Positions 11,862 through 23,110 of a stretch of 64,000 nt of DNA are shown here, piece by piece. Within the stretch, counting starts at the first letter, position 1. Every line of letters begins with the position of its first letter. Source of the DNA: Mangifera indica (taxonomy: Eukaryota; Streptophyta; Magnoliopsida; Sapindales; Anacardiaceae). The position numbers were made by a program, and so were the translations under genes. The stretch is from assembly GCF_011075055.1 (NCBI RefSeq), contig NC_058143.1, forward strand, positions 8,757,057-8,821,056, given 5' to 3'. The notes under the pieces are model-generated. The model did not search any database. It was given only the letters and a program-made list of their open reading frames with translations, and had not been told where the DNA came from.

Positions 11862-12930
11862 AATGGATTTCGTGGTCAGATTGTCAAGCGCCAGAGGAAG
11901 ATATAAAACTTTATAAGTGATAGTTAACCAGTTGGTCGATTAACCAAGTTGGCGTATTTCATCATAATCAAGGATACCACGAGTATAGAGCAATTAGGTT
12001 AAATCTATGTTAAAAAGATAATCAAGCTCTTTGGGGTACCTAAAACAATAATAAAGATTGAGACACCAGGTTTGACTCAACTTTTTGGTAGAGTATATAG
12101 AGGTCATTCGATATGAGGTTAGCTTTCAATATATCTTATCATCCCCATATAGATTGTCAAATAAAAAAGTTAACCAGGTGATTAAGGATATGTTGATAGC
12201 TTTTTGCTTAGATAGAGAAGCGAGTTGGGTAAACATGTTGCTATTAATAGAGTTTACATACAACAATAATTACTAGGCAACTATCAAGATGGCTTCATAT
12301 GAGGCTTTATATGATAGAAGATATAGATCACCGTTGTGTTAGGATGACATCGGAGAGATAGATTCCTTAACTCAGACATTAGGACCAAAGATGAGTTAAA
12401 GGATGATTAAGGATGTCAGATTAGTAAAGGAAATGATGAGGCAAGCTTAGGACTATCAAAAGAGTTATTCAGACTAGAAGAGACATGATCTTGAGTTTAA
12501 TGTAGGTGATAAGTGTTTGCTAGAGTAGCCCCTTACAAACATGTTATAAGATTCGACAAAAAAGTTAAGTTAGCATCAAGGTTTATGGGACCATTCGAGG
12601 TGTTGGAGTGTATAAGTAAGATTGCCTACCAGCTTATATTGCCAGCGAGCATGGATCACATTCATAATGTGTTTCATGTGTTGTTGTTACGCAAGTATAT
12701 CAATGACTTGAGTTGAGGATGTCAAACTTAAGGATAATTTATCATTGAAGAATGCCTAGTTCAAATTTTACACTTGTAAGTTAAAGAGCTCAAACGTAAA
12801 AAAATTCCCTTAGTTAAGATTTTATGAAGGAATTATAAAGTCAAAGAGGTTACATGAGAGGTTGAGAAAGACATGAGGTAATGGTTTCTAAAACTTTTTT
12901 AGTGAATTCTGAGGACAAAATTCTTATAAA
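11862..12930 (+). pseudogene. Gypsy integrase and C-terminal domain
   Basis: The segment starts MDFVVRLSSARGRYKTL and continues through YHP-like, NQVIKDMLIAFCLDREASWV, LLIEFTYNNNY, MASYEALYDRRYRSPLC, EFNVGDKCLLE, FMGPFEVLECISKIAYQL and MDHIHNVFHVLLLRKYI. This is the standard C-terminal half of plant gypsy Pol; the last blocks are the GPY/F-type module (GPFEVL, HNVFHVSLLRKY). Stops at several conserved tryptophan or arginine positions show decay. It joins copia RT directly on its left, with no protease, RT or RNase H of its own. Frames at 12085-12276 and 12513-12716 are parts of it. Confidence 0.87.
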
Positions 12931-12937
12931 AGAGAAT

Positions 12938-14640
12938 ATTATAGTACCAGTAGGTAAGCTCTAAGGTAGTAGCTATTCACAGTTGATTTCTAAGAAATTT
13001 GTGTATTGAGATCTTAAACGATGATTTTTTTGTGATACTTTGAGAGTTTTGATGATCATATTAATGTCTTTGTGTATATATATACATAGGGTTGAATCTT
13101 GTATGAATTCTATGACATAAGCATGATAGATTAATGATTATAATGACAAGGATTTGGTATGTTGAGCACGTTTTATGTTTACAAATACAATAAGTTGATT
13201 TAGAATGTTTAGTAACATGTTTAGAAACTTGTATTTGTGTTAGAATCATCGGATGTTAATAAAAAAAGCATAGAACCTATAGGTTTTGCAATTCCTAGAT
13301 TGAGATACACAACCATGTATGGCCTCATACACACTCGTGTGTTCTTAGTGCAAAATAGGAAAATTCCATAATTTTCATGCGTTTATTCTGAGGAAGGGCA
13401 TATATGACCATGTGGTATAGGATACATACCATTGTGACTTTCCAAAAGTGGACATTGTGCTTAAATAGATGAATACAGGGATGCACCTTAGGTATACACC
13501 TGTATAGTCAGTTAAAAGAACATTTTACCCTTAAGCCAAACACAAGAAGGAAAAGGAAAAAGAAAAAGAATAAAAGACCTTAGTAAATAAAACAAAACAG
13601 TGAGAGATAGAAGAAAGCCCAACTATGTGAAAGTTGACACAAACCCTATCTGAGTCAAATTCGAGTCAAAAATTAGAAAAGTTCATGAAAATGATACACA
13701 TTTAGATAACCACCAGTAATATTCATATGTAGTAAGATACATGAAAACGATAGGGCTTGATACCCATGAGATACATCATGCACCTGACGCCAAGGCATAT
13801 CAGTTACCTAATTCAGTTAATTCAGGTGTACATTTTAAGGGATTGTGGCTTTCAAATAGTGCCTCACATGGTTAGCAGGATGCATCACAAATGTACTCGT
13901 GGTAGAGGCCATCATAGGATAGTTTCATATAACAGTTTCATAATTAACATATGTGATAAAGGAAGGGTTGCAACCAAAGTTTTCTTATGTGACTAGGGTA
14001 TCACAGTTTGCTAACCCAATGGGTCATATGGCAAGCACGCAAGACATAATAGTTAGTGACACGCAAGGTGTCTTACACTTTCATCAAGGCATCATATATG
14101 TCAAGTTCAACTTAAGCCTTAATAACCTATCTGGATAGTCTATGTCAGGGCATAAGGGTGTCGAATTGTCAACACCAAGATTCATAAATGAAATGTCAGG
14201 TTTATCAGTGTTATGCATCATCAGGGTGTCAAAAGGTCACTAACTTACTAAGTGTTTTCACTGATGCATTCCTTTTTGGTGTTTTGCAAGTAAAGGTGAA
14301 TAGTAAAGCATGTAAGAAACCAACAATCCAGTCGAGCAGTTGCATAAGGGTGTGGGGCAAAATTGTCTTTTATCAAATTTCTTTAATATTCATGTATTTT
14401 TTATATACAATTACAATTTTATGATTGTTTCACTCAATAACTATTTAGATTGAGTTTTTAGTCATTTTTTTATTCATGAAGCTTAATAAATGAGGTATTT
14501 CACTTAATGTTTTGAATTTCACCTTTTTACATGCTTGAATATGTATTATCATGCATTAAATTTAGTTGCTTTAAAATTAAGAAGTCAAGTTGTTACGTCT
14601 CTTTAGGTTATATTCTATATAGGGGTATGAATCTAGAGAT
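12938..14640 (+). repeat. 3' LTR of the plus-strand gypsy fragment
   Basis: It follows a purine-rich tract (AAAAGAGAAT) just after the integrase reading, as expected for a polypurine tract and U3 start. From about 13400 to 14640 it aligns with the minus-strand LTR at 7080-8220. The insert GAAAAGGAAAAAGAAAAAG near 13555 is a simple purine run. The right edge near 14640 is approximate. The small frames inside (13757-14424) are not convincing genes. Confidence 0.65.
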
Positions 14641-14721
14641 GAGTGTTATATGCATGATCACGCAACATTTTGTCCAATGTGGCAATTATCTTGTTTTGTT
14701 CACGTGGTGAGCTAATAAATA

Positions 14722-15282
14722 TGTCACATCCTTGGTCCAATAGCCCAACCCAGATATTATCCATTTTGGGCACATAATTTATCATGGCTTTACTTTTGGA
14801 CTTTACAATAAAAAACGTGTTTTGAAAGTTTAAGAAACTCATAGACTATTTAACTAGTTATCATCTTAGCAACCCAAACGATATGGGATGCACAAACAAG
14901 CCCAATATCTATCACATACTTTGTCGATGTAGAATTTACCAAAGAGTATCGTATTCACCCCCTTTTATAGGACTCAATATCCTCACTGAGGTTTGTCCTA
15001 CCATGGCTCAAAAGGATATACGGAACCGCTCTAATACCATATTTGTAATATCTCTAGTTTAATAGTCTAACTCACTGTCAAAATATTATCTAATTTGGAT
15101 ATACAATGCATCATGATTTTGTTTCTGGATTTTGTTACCCAAAATGCATCTTTATAATTTAAAAAGTTCACAGACTATTTAACCAATTATCATCTTAGCA
15201 TCTAAAGCAATGTTGGATGCACATTTATACCCAAAATCTCTCTTATACTTTGCTAATGTAGGATTTACCCAGTGGTTTCACA
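14722..15282 (-). mobile_element. Complete TRIM element, TSD AAATA
   Basis: This is a terminal-repeat retrotransposon in miniature. On the minus strand the 5' LTR is 15044-15282 (239 bp) and the 3' LTR 14722-14953 (about 232 bp). Shared phrases are GCTAAGATGATAA, GTTAAATAGTCT and GGATAATAT. Only about 90 bp lie between them. That gap has a primer-binding site reading TGGTATTAGAGC (15028-15039) and a polypurine tract AAAAGGGGGTGAA (about 14954-14966). AAATA flanks both ends (14717-14721 and 15283-15287). There is no coding capacity, so it would depend on proteins from another element. The LTRs differ at many positions, so it is not recent. Confidence 0.85.
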
Positions 15283-15287
15283 AAATA

Positions 15288-17099
15288 GGCATACACTCTT
15301 CATGAATAACCTTTTATTAGGCCATTTCTTGCTTTCCTCATCTACACTTAACATTTGTAAAGCATATTCCAATACCTTTAAAGCGTACTTGTGGGTGTCA
15401 TACTCTGATTCTATATACTTTTTATTAGTACAAATTTATAAATCAACAGTACCTAAAGCATCACATTCAAATAAATTTACTATATTATTGGAGGCTAAAT
15501 TAGCCTTAGAATAAGATGATAAAACCTTAGAACATCCAATATTGTAGCCCTACCTGATATTCAATTCATTTCAATATAGATCAATAACCCTAGTTTATAA
15601 TATTAAGTCAAATTGAAAAATAATGATTTAACAAAAATAATTTCCCTCCTATTTTCTCCAATTTTACAAAGTCATCCCTATGACATTAATTTTATCACAC
15701 TAGTTGGTGGTCGTCGTGACATCTTGAAATCTTTCTACATTAGATTTATCTATAATTAAATATAATATTCTTTAATAAACTACTTTCAAGTGGCTATTAA
15801 AATAAAGTAAATGTATGCAATTACATATGATTAAATTATATTCTATAGTTTTAAGTTTGAAGTAGTCTCTGTAGACTTTGACTTGACGATAATTAATTAT
15901 TCATATATAATATATGGTTGATCGGTATTTGTACCTAATGATAAATCAATGGGTTTGATAGATAGCATACATAATGAAAATTTTAAATATAAAAGATGAC
16001 ATTCCAATTCCAAACATTTTATTTAAATTGATAAATAAGAGAAAATTTTCAGTATTTTTTTAAGTCAATGGAAATGACTTTTAGTTCTATAATTAGAAAC
16101 ATACCTTTCCAAGTTAATATTATTTATTTACATATTAAATAATATTAGATAATTTTCTAATATAATGATAATATTACTAAATTAATATTGTTATATCTTA
16201 AACAATATTAGCAAAGGTAATAAAAGACTAGATTATAGAGAATGACTATTCTTATATTATAAAATTCATACTTAGTTGAAATTTCTCTTTCCATCATAAT
16301 TAATAATTAATATAATAATAAATATAGATTTTTAATCAATAAATTATTAAATTTTTTTTATTTCTCTCTCTAATGCAAAGTCCTACATTCATAATTACAT
16401 TTATTTATTGGTCATTATTGTAAATAATAATGGATTAAAAACTATCCCACTAATTATAATCATCCTTATCGTATTCTTGTACTTAGTCAATCTATTGAAA
16501 CAATATTTTATAGACAAAATTTGGCATCAACAAACATTGCTAATCCACTTTTTAGTGTAATATTATTTAATAAAATTATATATATTTTAGTATATAATTT
16601 AAATATATAAATAATATCTTATTATATAATTAAATAATTTTGAATTAAAAATAAAATAATATTTAATTATAAATAAAACAATTTTTATATATATCAATTA
16701 TGTTAAAAATAGGTAAACATATGACTGCTCAATATTATTGAATAATTAATGAGTGAATGGAGAAAGCTTCAAGTAATAATAGACATAAGTTATATTTTAT
16801 TTATTAAAATCTTCATTAAAACCAGTTAGATTTGTTGTCATTGATAAAAATTGTTTGCCCTACCTTGACATCTTTGTCTCAATACCAGCCTAGCGGTGGA
16901 ACTGCTTTTGACCGCAACCAGCAAACAATATGCATTAATTATTTTTCAGAAATATTAATTATTTAGGATCCCTAAAAGATTGTTTAATCTTTATTAGCAC
17001 CTAATCTTTTTTAATTCACAATTTATTCTATGTTAAGATTAAATCATCATAAAAAAAAAAAATTTCCCTTGAAATTATAGTACTAGATAATAGATGCGG
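15288..17099. other. Gene-free AT-rich intergenic DNA
   Basis: About 1.8 kb of strongly AT-rich sequence lies between the two TRIMs. It contains homopolymer and ATTA/TAAT-rich runs (around 16120-16700) but no supported gene. The 80-residue frame at 15272-15514 has no recognisable family signature. No element ends or long repeats were evident. Confidence 0.6.
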
Positions 17100-17104
17100 T
17101 TGTA

Positions 17105-17549
17105 TGTTAAGATTCTAAATATAAGATATGAGACTTGAATCCTACATTAGAATATTAGAAAGTATGGATAACTAGTGTAAGATTTATATGGTCTTGGACT
17201 CTCCCATCTCAATAGCTAGCTTTTGAGGTGTGGTTTTCCTAAAGTTCGTATCATTTGGCATCAGAGCCATCACCATATCTCCCAGTTGTAATCGTGCGGT
17301 ACGGGTGGTGACACCGGCATTGTAGTGTTCACCCGAGGCTAGCAGGGAACTAGCGCACAGCCAGGCCGCGTGGGTGTCGGGACTGCGAAGCGTGGTGGTA
17401 TGTTAAGATCTCAAGTGTAAGGTATGAGACTTGAATCCCACATTGAAACATTGAAAAGTATGGACAACTAGTGTAAGATTTATATGGTCTTGGGCTCTCC
17501 CATCTCAATAGCTAGCTTTTGAGGTGTGGTTCTCCAAAGGTTCGTATCA
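17105..17549 (+). mobile_element. Complete TRIM element, TSD TTGTA
   Basis: Two 149-bp direct repeats (17105-17253 and 17401-17549) both begin TGTTAAGAT and end TTCGTATCA. They flank a 147-bp internal region that is much richer in G and C than its surroundings. Two bases inside the first repeat is a primer-binding site reading TGGCATCAGAGCC (17256-17268), of tRNA-Met type. TTGTA lies immediately outside both ends (17100-17104 and 17550-17554), a perfect 5-bp target duplication. There is no reading frame. The family is different from the TRIM at 14722. It ends 275 bp before the start codon of the epimerase gene, so it sits inside the gene's proximal promoter. Confidence 0.92.
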
Positions 17550-17554
17550 TTGTA

Positions 17555-17824
17555 ACATTAATTTTTTTATTTATTTTAAAAAATAATAGCTCTTAAATTG
17601 AAAATAGAAAATGCAATTCTTTTGACGTTTTTATTTTATTATGCAATTCCATTTAATTACAATAAATACCAAAGGCAAGGACATTGCCGTAATTACGAGT
17701 TAAAACGATTTTCATAAACCTGAGAAAAAAAAAAGTTGTTGGTCCTATACCACTCAAGTCTTCTCTTCTCTGAATTTTCCCTTTATAATCTTCCCTTCAA
17801 TCATTCTTCTCAATTTTATCATCA
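17555..17824 (+). promoter_or_regulatory. Proximal promoter and 5' leader of the epimerase gene
   Basis: The region between the TRIM and the start codon is AT-rich. It has TATA-like words at about 17661 (CAATAAATACC) and 17781 (CTTTATAATC), and a pyrimidine-rich tract (about 17755-17815, TCTTCTCTTCTCTG and after) typical of plant 5' leaders. I cannot choose the transcription start from sequence alone. Confidence 0.4.
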
Positions 17825-19189
17825 ATGGCTTCTCCAGACACTAGCAAAACCGTTAAGCTAGAACGCTACAATAGTTACGTTCGTCGAATATACTTCACCA
17901 AGCTCCTGCATTCCTCTTCTAAACTCCTCTTTCCAGCCACCATTATTATTGCACTCCTTATTATTCTCTTCTTCGCTTTAAATTATCCCCCGCTCTCTGA
18001 TAATTCTCCTCCTCATCACCACGGTCACGCTCTTCTTCTCTCGACTTCTTTATTCTCCTCCGCGGGCCGCGGAGTCTCTTTGGAGAAGCAGCTCCGTCAC
18101 TCTGCCACTCCCCGCCGACCCAATGGTTTCACTGTCTTGGTCACTGGAGCTGCCGGGTTCGTCGGATTCCATTGCTCTCTTGCTTTAAAGAAACGGGGCG
18201 ATGGGGTTCTTGGATTGGATAACTTCAACGATTATTATGATCCCACCCTTAAAAGAGACAGACAAAAGCTACTTCAAAAGCATCAGATTTTCATTGTAGA
18301 AGGTGACTTGAACGATACGCCGTTGTTGCATAAGCTTTTTGATGTTGTACCTTTCACTCACGTCCTGCACTTAGCAGCACAAGCTGGGGTGCGTTACGCC
18401 ATTAAGAACCCGCACTCTTACGTGGCATCCAATGTGGCCGGCTTCATCAACCTTCTAGAAGTGTGCAAATCCGCCAATCCTCAGCCTTCGATTGTGTGGG
18501 CTTCATCCAGCTCAGTGTACGGCCTCAACACTGATGTTCCATTTTCCGAATCTGATAGAACCGATCAGCCCGCAAGTCTCTACGCAGCAACAAAGAAAGC
18601 GGGAGAAGAAATTGCCCACACGTATAATCATATTTACGGGCTTGCCCTAACTGGGTTAAGATTCTTTACCGTATACGGTCCGTGGGGAAGACCCGACATG
18701 GCCTACTTCTTCTTCACAAAAGACATACTACAAGGCAAAGCAATTGACGTGTATGAAACCCAGGATGAAAAAGAGGTGGCGCGTGATTTCACGTACATTG
18801 ACGATGTCGTGAAAGGGTGTCTTGGCGCACTCGACACAGCGGAGAAGAGCACCGGGAGTGGTGGAAAAAAAAAAGGCCCGGCTCAGCTGAGAGTGTACAA
18901 TCTCGGAAACACGTCGCCAGTTACAGTGGGGAGATTGGTTTCAATCTTGGAGAATTTATTAAACACAAAAGCGAAGAAGCATGTGATCAGAATGCCGAGA
19001 AATGGCGATGTGCCATTCACGCATGCAAATGTGAGCTTGGCGAATAAGGATTTCGGGTACAACCCCAGCACGGATCTCGTGTCAGGATTGAGGAAATTTG
19101 TGAAATGGTATGTTAGTTATTACCGGATTCAATCGAGGGTGAAAAAGGAAATCAGATTTAACAACGCGCCTTATGGGGACTCCCGTTGA
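17825..19189 (+). CDS. GAE: UDP-glucuronate 4-epimerase (GAE family), intronless
   Basis: This enzyme converts UDP-glucuronate to UDP-galacturonate, the sugar donor for pectin, and family members are type II Golgi membrane proteins. The frame is open for 454 residues. A short cytosolic tail is followed by a hydrophobic anchor at about residues 35-53 (LLFPATIIIALLIILFFAL) and a low-complexity stem to about 100. A Rossmann/SDR catalytic domain follows. Visible motifs are the NAD-binding GAAGFVG (108-114), LDNFNDYYDP (131-140), LHLAAQAGVRYA (181-192), SSSSVYG (227-233), and the catalytic YxxxK at Tyr253/Lys257. RFFTVYGPWGRPDMA follows at 279-293. Plant family members are usually about 430-460 residues and single-exon, so this is full length. 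The start context CATCAATGGCT is a good plant start. A run of A encodes KKKK at 347-350. I am not sure which paralogue it is (GAE1/GAE6-like). Confidence 0.97.
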   Translation: MASPDTSKTVKLERYNSYVRRIYFTKLLHSSSKLLFPATIIIALLIILFFALNYPPLSDNSPPHHHGHALLLSTSLFSSAGRGVSLEKQLRHSATPRRPNGFTVLVTGAAGFVGFHCSLALKKRGDGVLGLDNFNDYYDPTLKRDRQKLLQKHQIFIVEGDLNDTPLLHKLFDVVPFTHVLHLAAQAGVRYAIKNPHSYVASNVAGFINLLEVCKSANPQPSIVWASSSSVYGLNTDVPFSESDRTDQPASLYAATKKAGEEIAHTYNHIYGLALTGLRFFTVYGPWGRPDMAYFFFTKDILQGKAIDVYETQDEKEVARDFTYIDDVVKGCLGALDTAEKSTGSGGKKKGPAQLRVYNLGNTSPVTVGRLVSILENLLNTKAKKHVIRMPRNGDVPFTHANVSLANKDFGYNPSTDLVSGLRKFVKWYVSYYRIQSRVKKEIRFNNAPYGDSR

Positions 19190-19420
19190 AGTCATTAAAC
19201 GGCGTCGTTTCATCGTAATTGATGCTATTGGTTTTTGGTTTTTTCAAATTTATTTATCAGCTAATAAATTTTGCGTTGATGAATTATTGTTGTGTGCCTT
19301 GTGTTGAAGAAGTAGCATAACAGATATACAAGAAAAGTATTAGAGAAATGAAGATGTAGATCTATGTAATAAATAATAATAGGGATGGGGCCTGTGAAAT
19401 GGGTGTAGATCTTAACCGTT
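19190..19420 (+). terminator. Probable 3' UTR and polyadenylation region of GAE
   Basis: After the TGA stop the sequence is T-rich with AATAAA at 19263-19268 and further AATAAT/AATAAA-like words around 19368-19382. These are acceptable near-upstream elements for a plant poly(A) site. No cleavage site can be chosen. Confidence 0.4.
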
Positions 19421-20241
19421 TGATTCATAAAATCAATTAAAAAATTTATTGTAATGAATAGCTATGATGACATCGATGGATCCGATCCAATCCTTCTTTG
19501 ATTTTAATTTATTTTCTTGTTTATAATTTCCTTTGCTTTGTTTGAGACAAATTTGGATGAGGCGGAGAAGTCATTTGAAAATTAATCTTTTGTTTGTTTT
19601 TTTTTTTTTTTTTTTAAAGAAGAAGAAGTTGTATAGTTATTAAATCATAATCTCAGCATAAATTTAGTTAGGTCCAAATTAATCAAATTAATTATTTTAC
19701 TATTGAAGAATCAGTCAAACTTCCAACTCCAGAAGCTTATCTTCTGGGTGCAAGGGTGATTTAATTTTGGTATTGTTGGGTCAAGGTTTATGTGTTCTTC
19801 CATCTCTGAAAGTGATTTCTCAAACTCAAGAGGCACATAACTATAAAATAATTTTAGATGTGTTTTTTGGAAGGGTTTATATCGTGCATTGTTATTTGTT
19901 TTCTAGAAAACTAGGAAGCTCTCAAGTCAACCAACTTTAAATGTCAATACACGAATCAAAGCTACTACAAAGATGGGGAAACTTCAACCCAATTAGCAAA
20001 AACCACAAGTCACCATTTTTTCCGTACGAGTTTTCTGATGACTTTTACATTACAACTCCACTATTTTCCATCTAAACAACATTTAGACCAACCATATTTC
20101 ACAAAAAGTATGATAAAGTTATACAAGTAAGCTCTCTCTCTTGAGAATTGTATTCTTGATAATTTTTTTGCAGATAATCTCTAGTTATCATTAGAAAAGG
20201 GATATACATTTAGGCGACTAGTGCATAACGCCTCACCTAGA
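19421..20241. other. Intergenic spacer with poly-T tract
   Basis: No gene or element ends are visible. A poly-T run of roughly 19 bases lies at about 19599-19617, followed by GAAGAAGAAG. The right edge is the left target duplication (CAAAT, 20242-20246) of the copia that follows. Confidence 0.5.
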
Positions 20242-20246
20242 CAAAT

Positions 20247-20622
20247 TGTTAGAAACAATTAAACATACCAAGATCTGAATTCTGTAAGATCTGTAAATAG
20301 AATTTGCGTACCCATTTATGTGTTCGATGAAGCATCTTCGAATTCTACGCGAGGTGTTGATGTTAGTCTGTTTCCACGACGCCATTTGCCCACGTACTGA
20401 TTTCCATTTGAGAGACCAATTTACTGTGCATTGGTTTTGGCAGGAGAGAAGAGTTTTCTGTAAAATTGACATTCTCTCATCACTCTTCTTTGGGAGGCAG
20501 TTAGGAGTTTATATAAAAGTCCAACTGCCAATAATAACCGCCAATAATCGTTAACAACTGCCCTTTGGCAGTTAATTAAATCGGGTTGGGTCAACCCATC
20601 ATGAGTGGACCCAGATCCAATA
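20247..20622 (-). repeat. 3' LTR of the minus-strand copia
   Basis: It is 376 bp and the partner of 27419-27794. The reading on the minus strand begins TATTGGATC and ends TTTCTAACA. The plus-strand frame at 20318-20554 and its equivalent at 27490-27726 are the same LTR sequence, not genes. TATA-like TATATAAAAG at about 20509 would be antisense to the element. Confidence 0.9.
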
Positions 20623-21639
20623 TCTCCCACTCACACATGATGGAAGACCCGAACCAAATGCTTAGCCACAGAAATCTCATATAGCAGTACGTTTCATACT
20701 TGCAAATGTGTCGTGCGACCTCACGAGCAACCTGCATTTGGGAGCTAAATACTATGTATCTGTTAGGAATAACATAACTGCTTCAACCCGAATAAAACAA
20801 AAATAAAACGTTAGGCTCGCAGCATCCCAGACTTACTCGATAACACCAGCTCCCTTTAATCCCTCATTTTTCATTGTGTTATTTTCCTATGTATCTATGA
20901 TCAAGTCCAATCTCCATATGAGTGGCATGATCGGCTAGCCAATGGACACACATAATATATATAAGTCTTCCTCTTCTACTTGAAATTCTCAATTTAAACT
21001 TAGCTGTTTTTCTAGTCATGTTCCATAGACCGAATCATGTGTGGCCATAGGTTCCAAGCTAAGATAGCAACACTAAAAGTAAATATCAAACAACAGTAAA
21101 GAGTCAAAGGGTACCAACATGAGTTAATCCTCATAAAGTCTCACACAGTGAAGGAGCAGGGATTCATCCTTCCATTACTTTAGCTGGTCGTCTTACTTAT
21201 GCACACATGGTATGAATCATGTGCTACAGTGTGTATTTTCTCAAATGTCATTCACAACATTGTACAGATCTTAGTTCAGTCGCTACCCCGAGCGCCTAAC
21301 CTGAGTTCTTAATCATCTTCACACTTGCAGGTATTTATTTATATTAAGAACTCACATCTGACATTTACAAGTAATTTGGACGTGGGGAATCCAAATCGGT
21401 CATTTTCAAATGTATCTATTCATGGCCTCATCTTGATCAATCATCAAGGCAACATTTTTATTTCAATAAATCTTTTCTTGAGAAATTCATCTCCCATTGG
21501 TATGCCTCTTAGCATCATAATTCTTAAGAATAATGTCTCATCTTTGCTCGCTCTCTCAGCATCAAAAGCGATTGCTCGTGTGAGTGAGCCAATCTCTAAC
21601 TTGTGTGACATTACAATCTTGTTGAGCTAAAAACGATGT

Positions 21640-22330
21640 ATATGCAGTGAAAACCCAAGAATTTCAGGACCTAAGTTCAAAACATAAAATGAACTTAAAT
21701 TCATGGTTTTCAACATTGTGTCATTAGTACAATATATAAGCTCAACACTTATCAATCATTGTCTACGCAATCCAAGAAATTTAACATGTGCAAGATATAC
21801 TTTTCTTGGAAGAATCTCAGTCAAAGGATCAGTGACTATACAATGCGTAGAATTATATTGTACGTTCATTTCCCTCTTGGAAATTGAGTCTCTTATTACG
21901 TTGTGTCTAGTGTCGATATGTTTGGTTATCTTATAAAAAATTAAGATCTTTCATTTCAACAGACAACCATTGCTCTAACAATATTATCCTGTTTACTCAG
22001 ATTCACAAAGAATCTTCTTAACCAAACAATTTCTTGCACATTTACTGAATAGACTATATACTAGGCTTCCAATGTGGATACGGCTACACATCTCTGTTTC
22101 TTATCGCTCCAAGATATGGGTCATTTTGGAGTAAGAAAAACTTAGTCGTTATATAATTTGCGTTGGTTTAAAAAACACTTTCTCAACTGGCATCTCAATA
22201 GCCAATCAAACGCAAGTTCAATCCTTAATCACATAATCAATCATCCACAGAGCCTTAAAAATATCAACAATTCTACATACAGCCTTTCAGTGCTCTTTTC
22301 AACATTTACCTATATCGACTAACCAACCCA
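21640..22330 (-). pseudogene. Copia RNase H region, decayed
   Basis: On the minus strand I read KHIDTRHNVIRDSISKREM followed by THCIVTDPLTEILPRKVYLA and HVKFLGLRRQ (about 21740-21930). This is the conserved copia C-terminus ('KHIDIRYHFIRE...ADPLTKPLP...H....GL'). Upstream pieces resembling '...NSVEAEY..' are only partly readable. The plus-strand frames at 21325-21630 and 21703-21936 are antisense to this element. Confidence 0.8.
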
Positions 22331-22599
22331 ATAACAAAATAAATATGTGGGCATGTATACATCATAACATACATAATACATTGATGGCATCTGAATAGGT
22401 AACCTTTGACATTTCTCTGTTTCTATCTTAAGTTTTGGGACATATCTCTTTTGGCTCAATAATTCGTCATTTGTCACAGGAATATCAACGGGTTCACAAT
22501 ATATCATATTGGATTATTCTAGAACCTTTTGAATATTACGCTCTTATGACAGAGTCAAAAGTTTCTTTGAACAATTCTTATATGAATTCACAATATGTA

Positions 22600-23110
22600 T
22601 TCTGTTTTCCCATATCCTACAAGTCAAAGATATGGACAACCATCCTTTGATGATTATCACTTCAAATCATTTCTAGCTATTTATACATTATCACACACAT
22701 TGATAGAATTACAAATTTGTCATCAGACTTTGTCACATAGACATGATGGTCTTGATTAATCATTTCAAAGTTCAAGTACCAATATCTAGATGACAATTTT
22801 AGGTCATACAATGTCTTTGAAGCTCGCACACTTTGCGCTTCCGACCTATAACAATAAGATCTATATCTCATTTCATACAGATTTCTTTGTCAAATTTTCC
22901 ACTAAGAAAAATTGTCTTGACATTCATCTGGTGTAATTCTAAATTTAAATGTGTTATTATAGTTAGAACCAAATATATTGAAGTAAATATTATAAATGAT
23001 GAAAATATCTTTCTACACAATCTATACCTTCTCATTGGGTATAGTTTTTCGCTATTAAGCGAAATTATATATTAAGCCATCCATTTTACGACTAATTCAG
23101 GAAACTCATT
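22600..23110 (-). pseudogene. Copia reverse transcriptase, decayed
   Basis: Minus-strand pieces are RLIAKNYTQ followed by EGIDCVERYF, then QMDVKTIFLSGKF, and at 22677-22871 SVRASKTLYDLKLSSRYWYL and NFEMINQDHHVYVTKSDDKF. These equal the copia RT blocks ('LVAKGYTQ..GIDYEETF', 'QMDVKTAFLNG', 'KLKKSLYGLKQ..RQWY', 'D.CVY.K'). The YVDD motif is replaced by a broken CVIMYK-like end. Confidence 0.8.

Noticed and set aside
15272..15514. 80-residue frame as a small host gene
   Set aside because: It starts inside a TRIM LTR and has no recognisable motif.
17254..17275. tRNA-like TGGCATCAGAGCC suggesting a tRNA gene
   Set aside because: It is only a primer-binding site complementary to tRNA-Met between two LTRs; no cloverleaf surrounds it.
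17105..17549. Possible Cassandra element (TRIM with 5S rRNA promoter)
   Set aside because: The LTR sequence shows none of the 5S internal promoter words I would expect, so I call it only an unnamed TRIM.
20318..20630. Frames that recur almost identically at 27402-27726
   Set aside because: The repetition is explained by the two LTRs of one copia; no protein family is recognisable.
21325..21936. Open frames of 101 and 77 residues on the plus strand
   Set aside because: They are antisense to the copia C-terminal region, whose conserved reading is on the minus strand.
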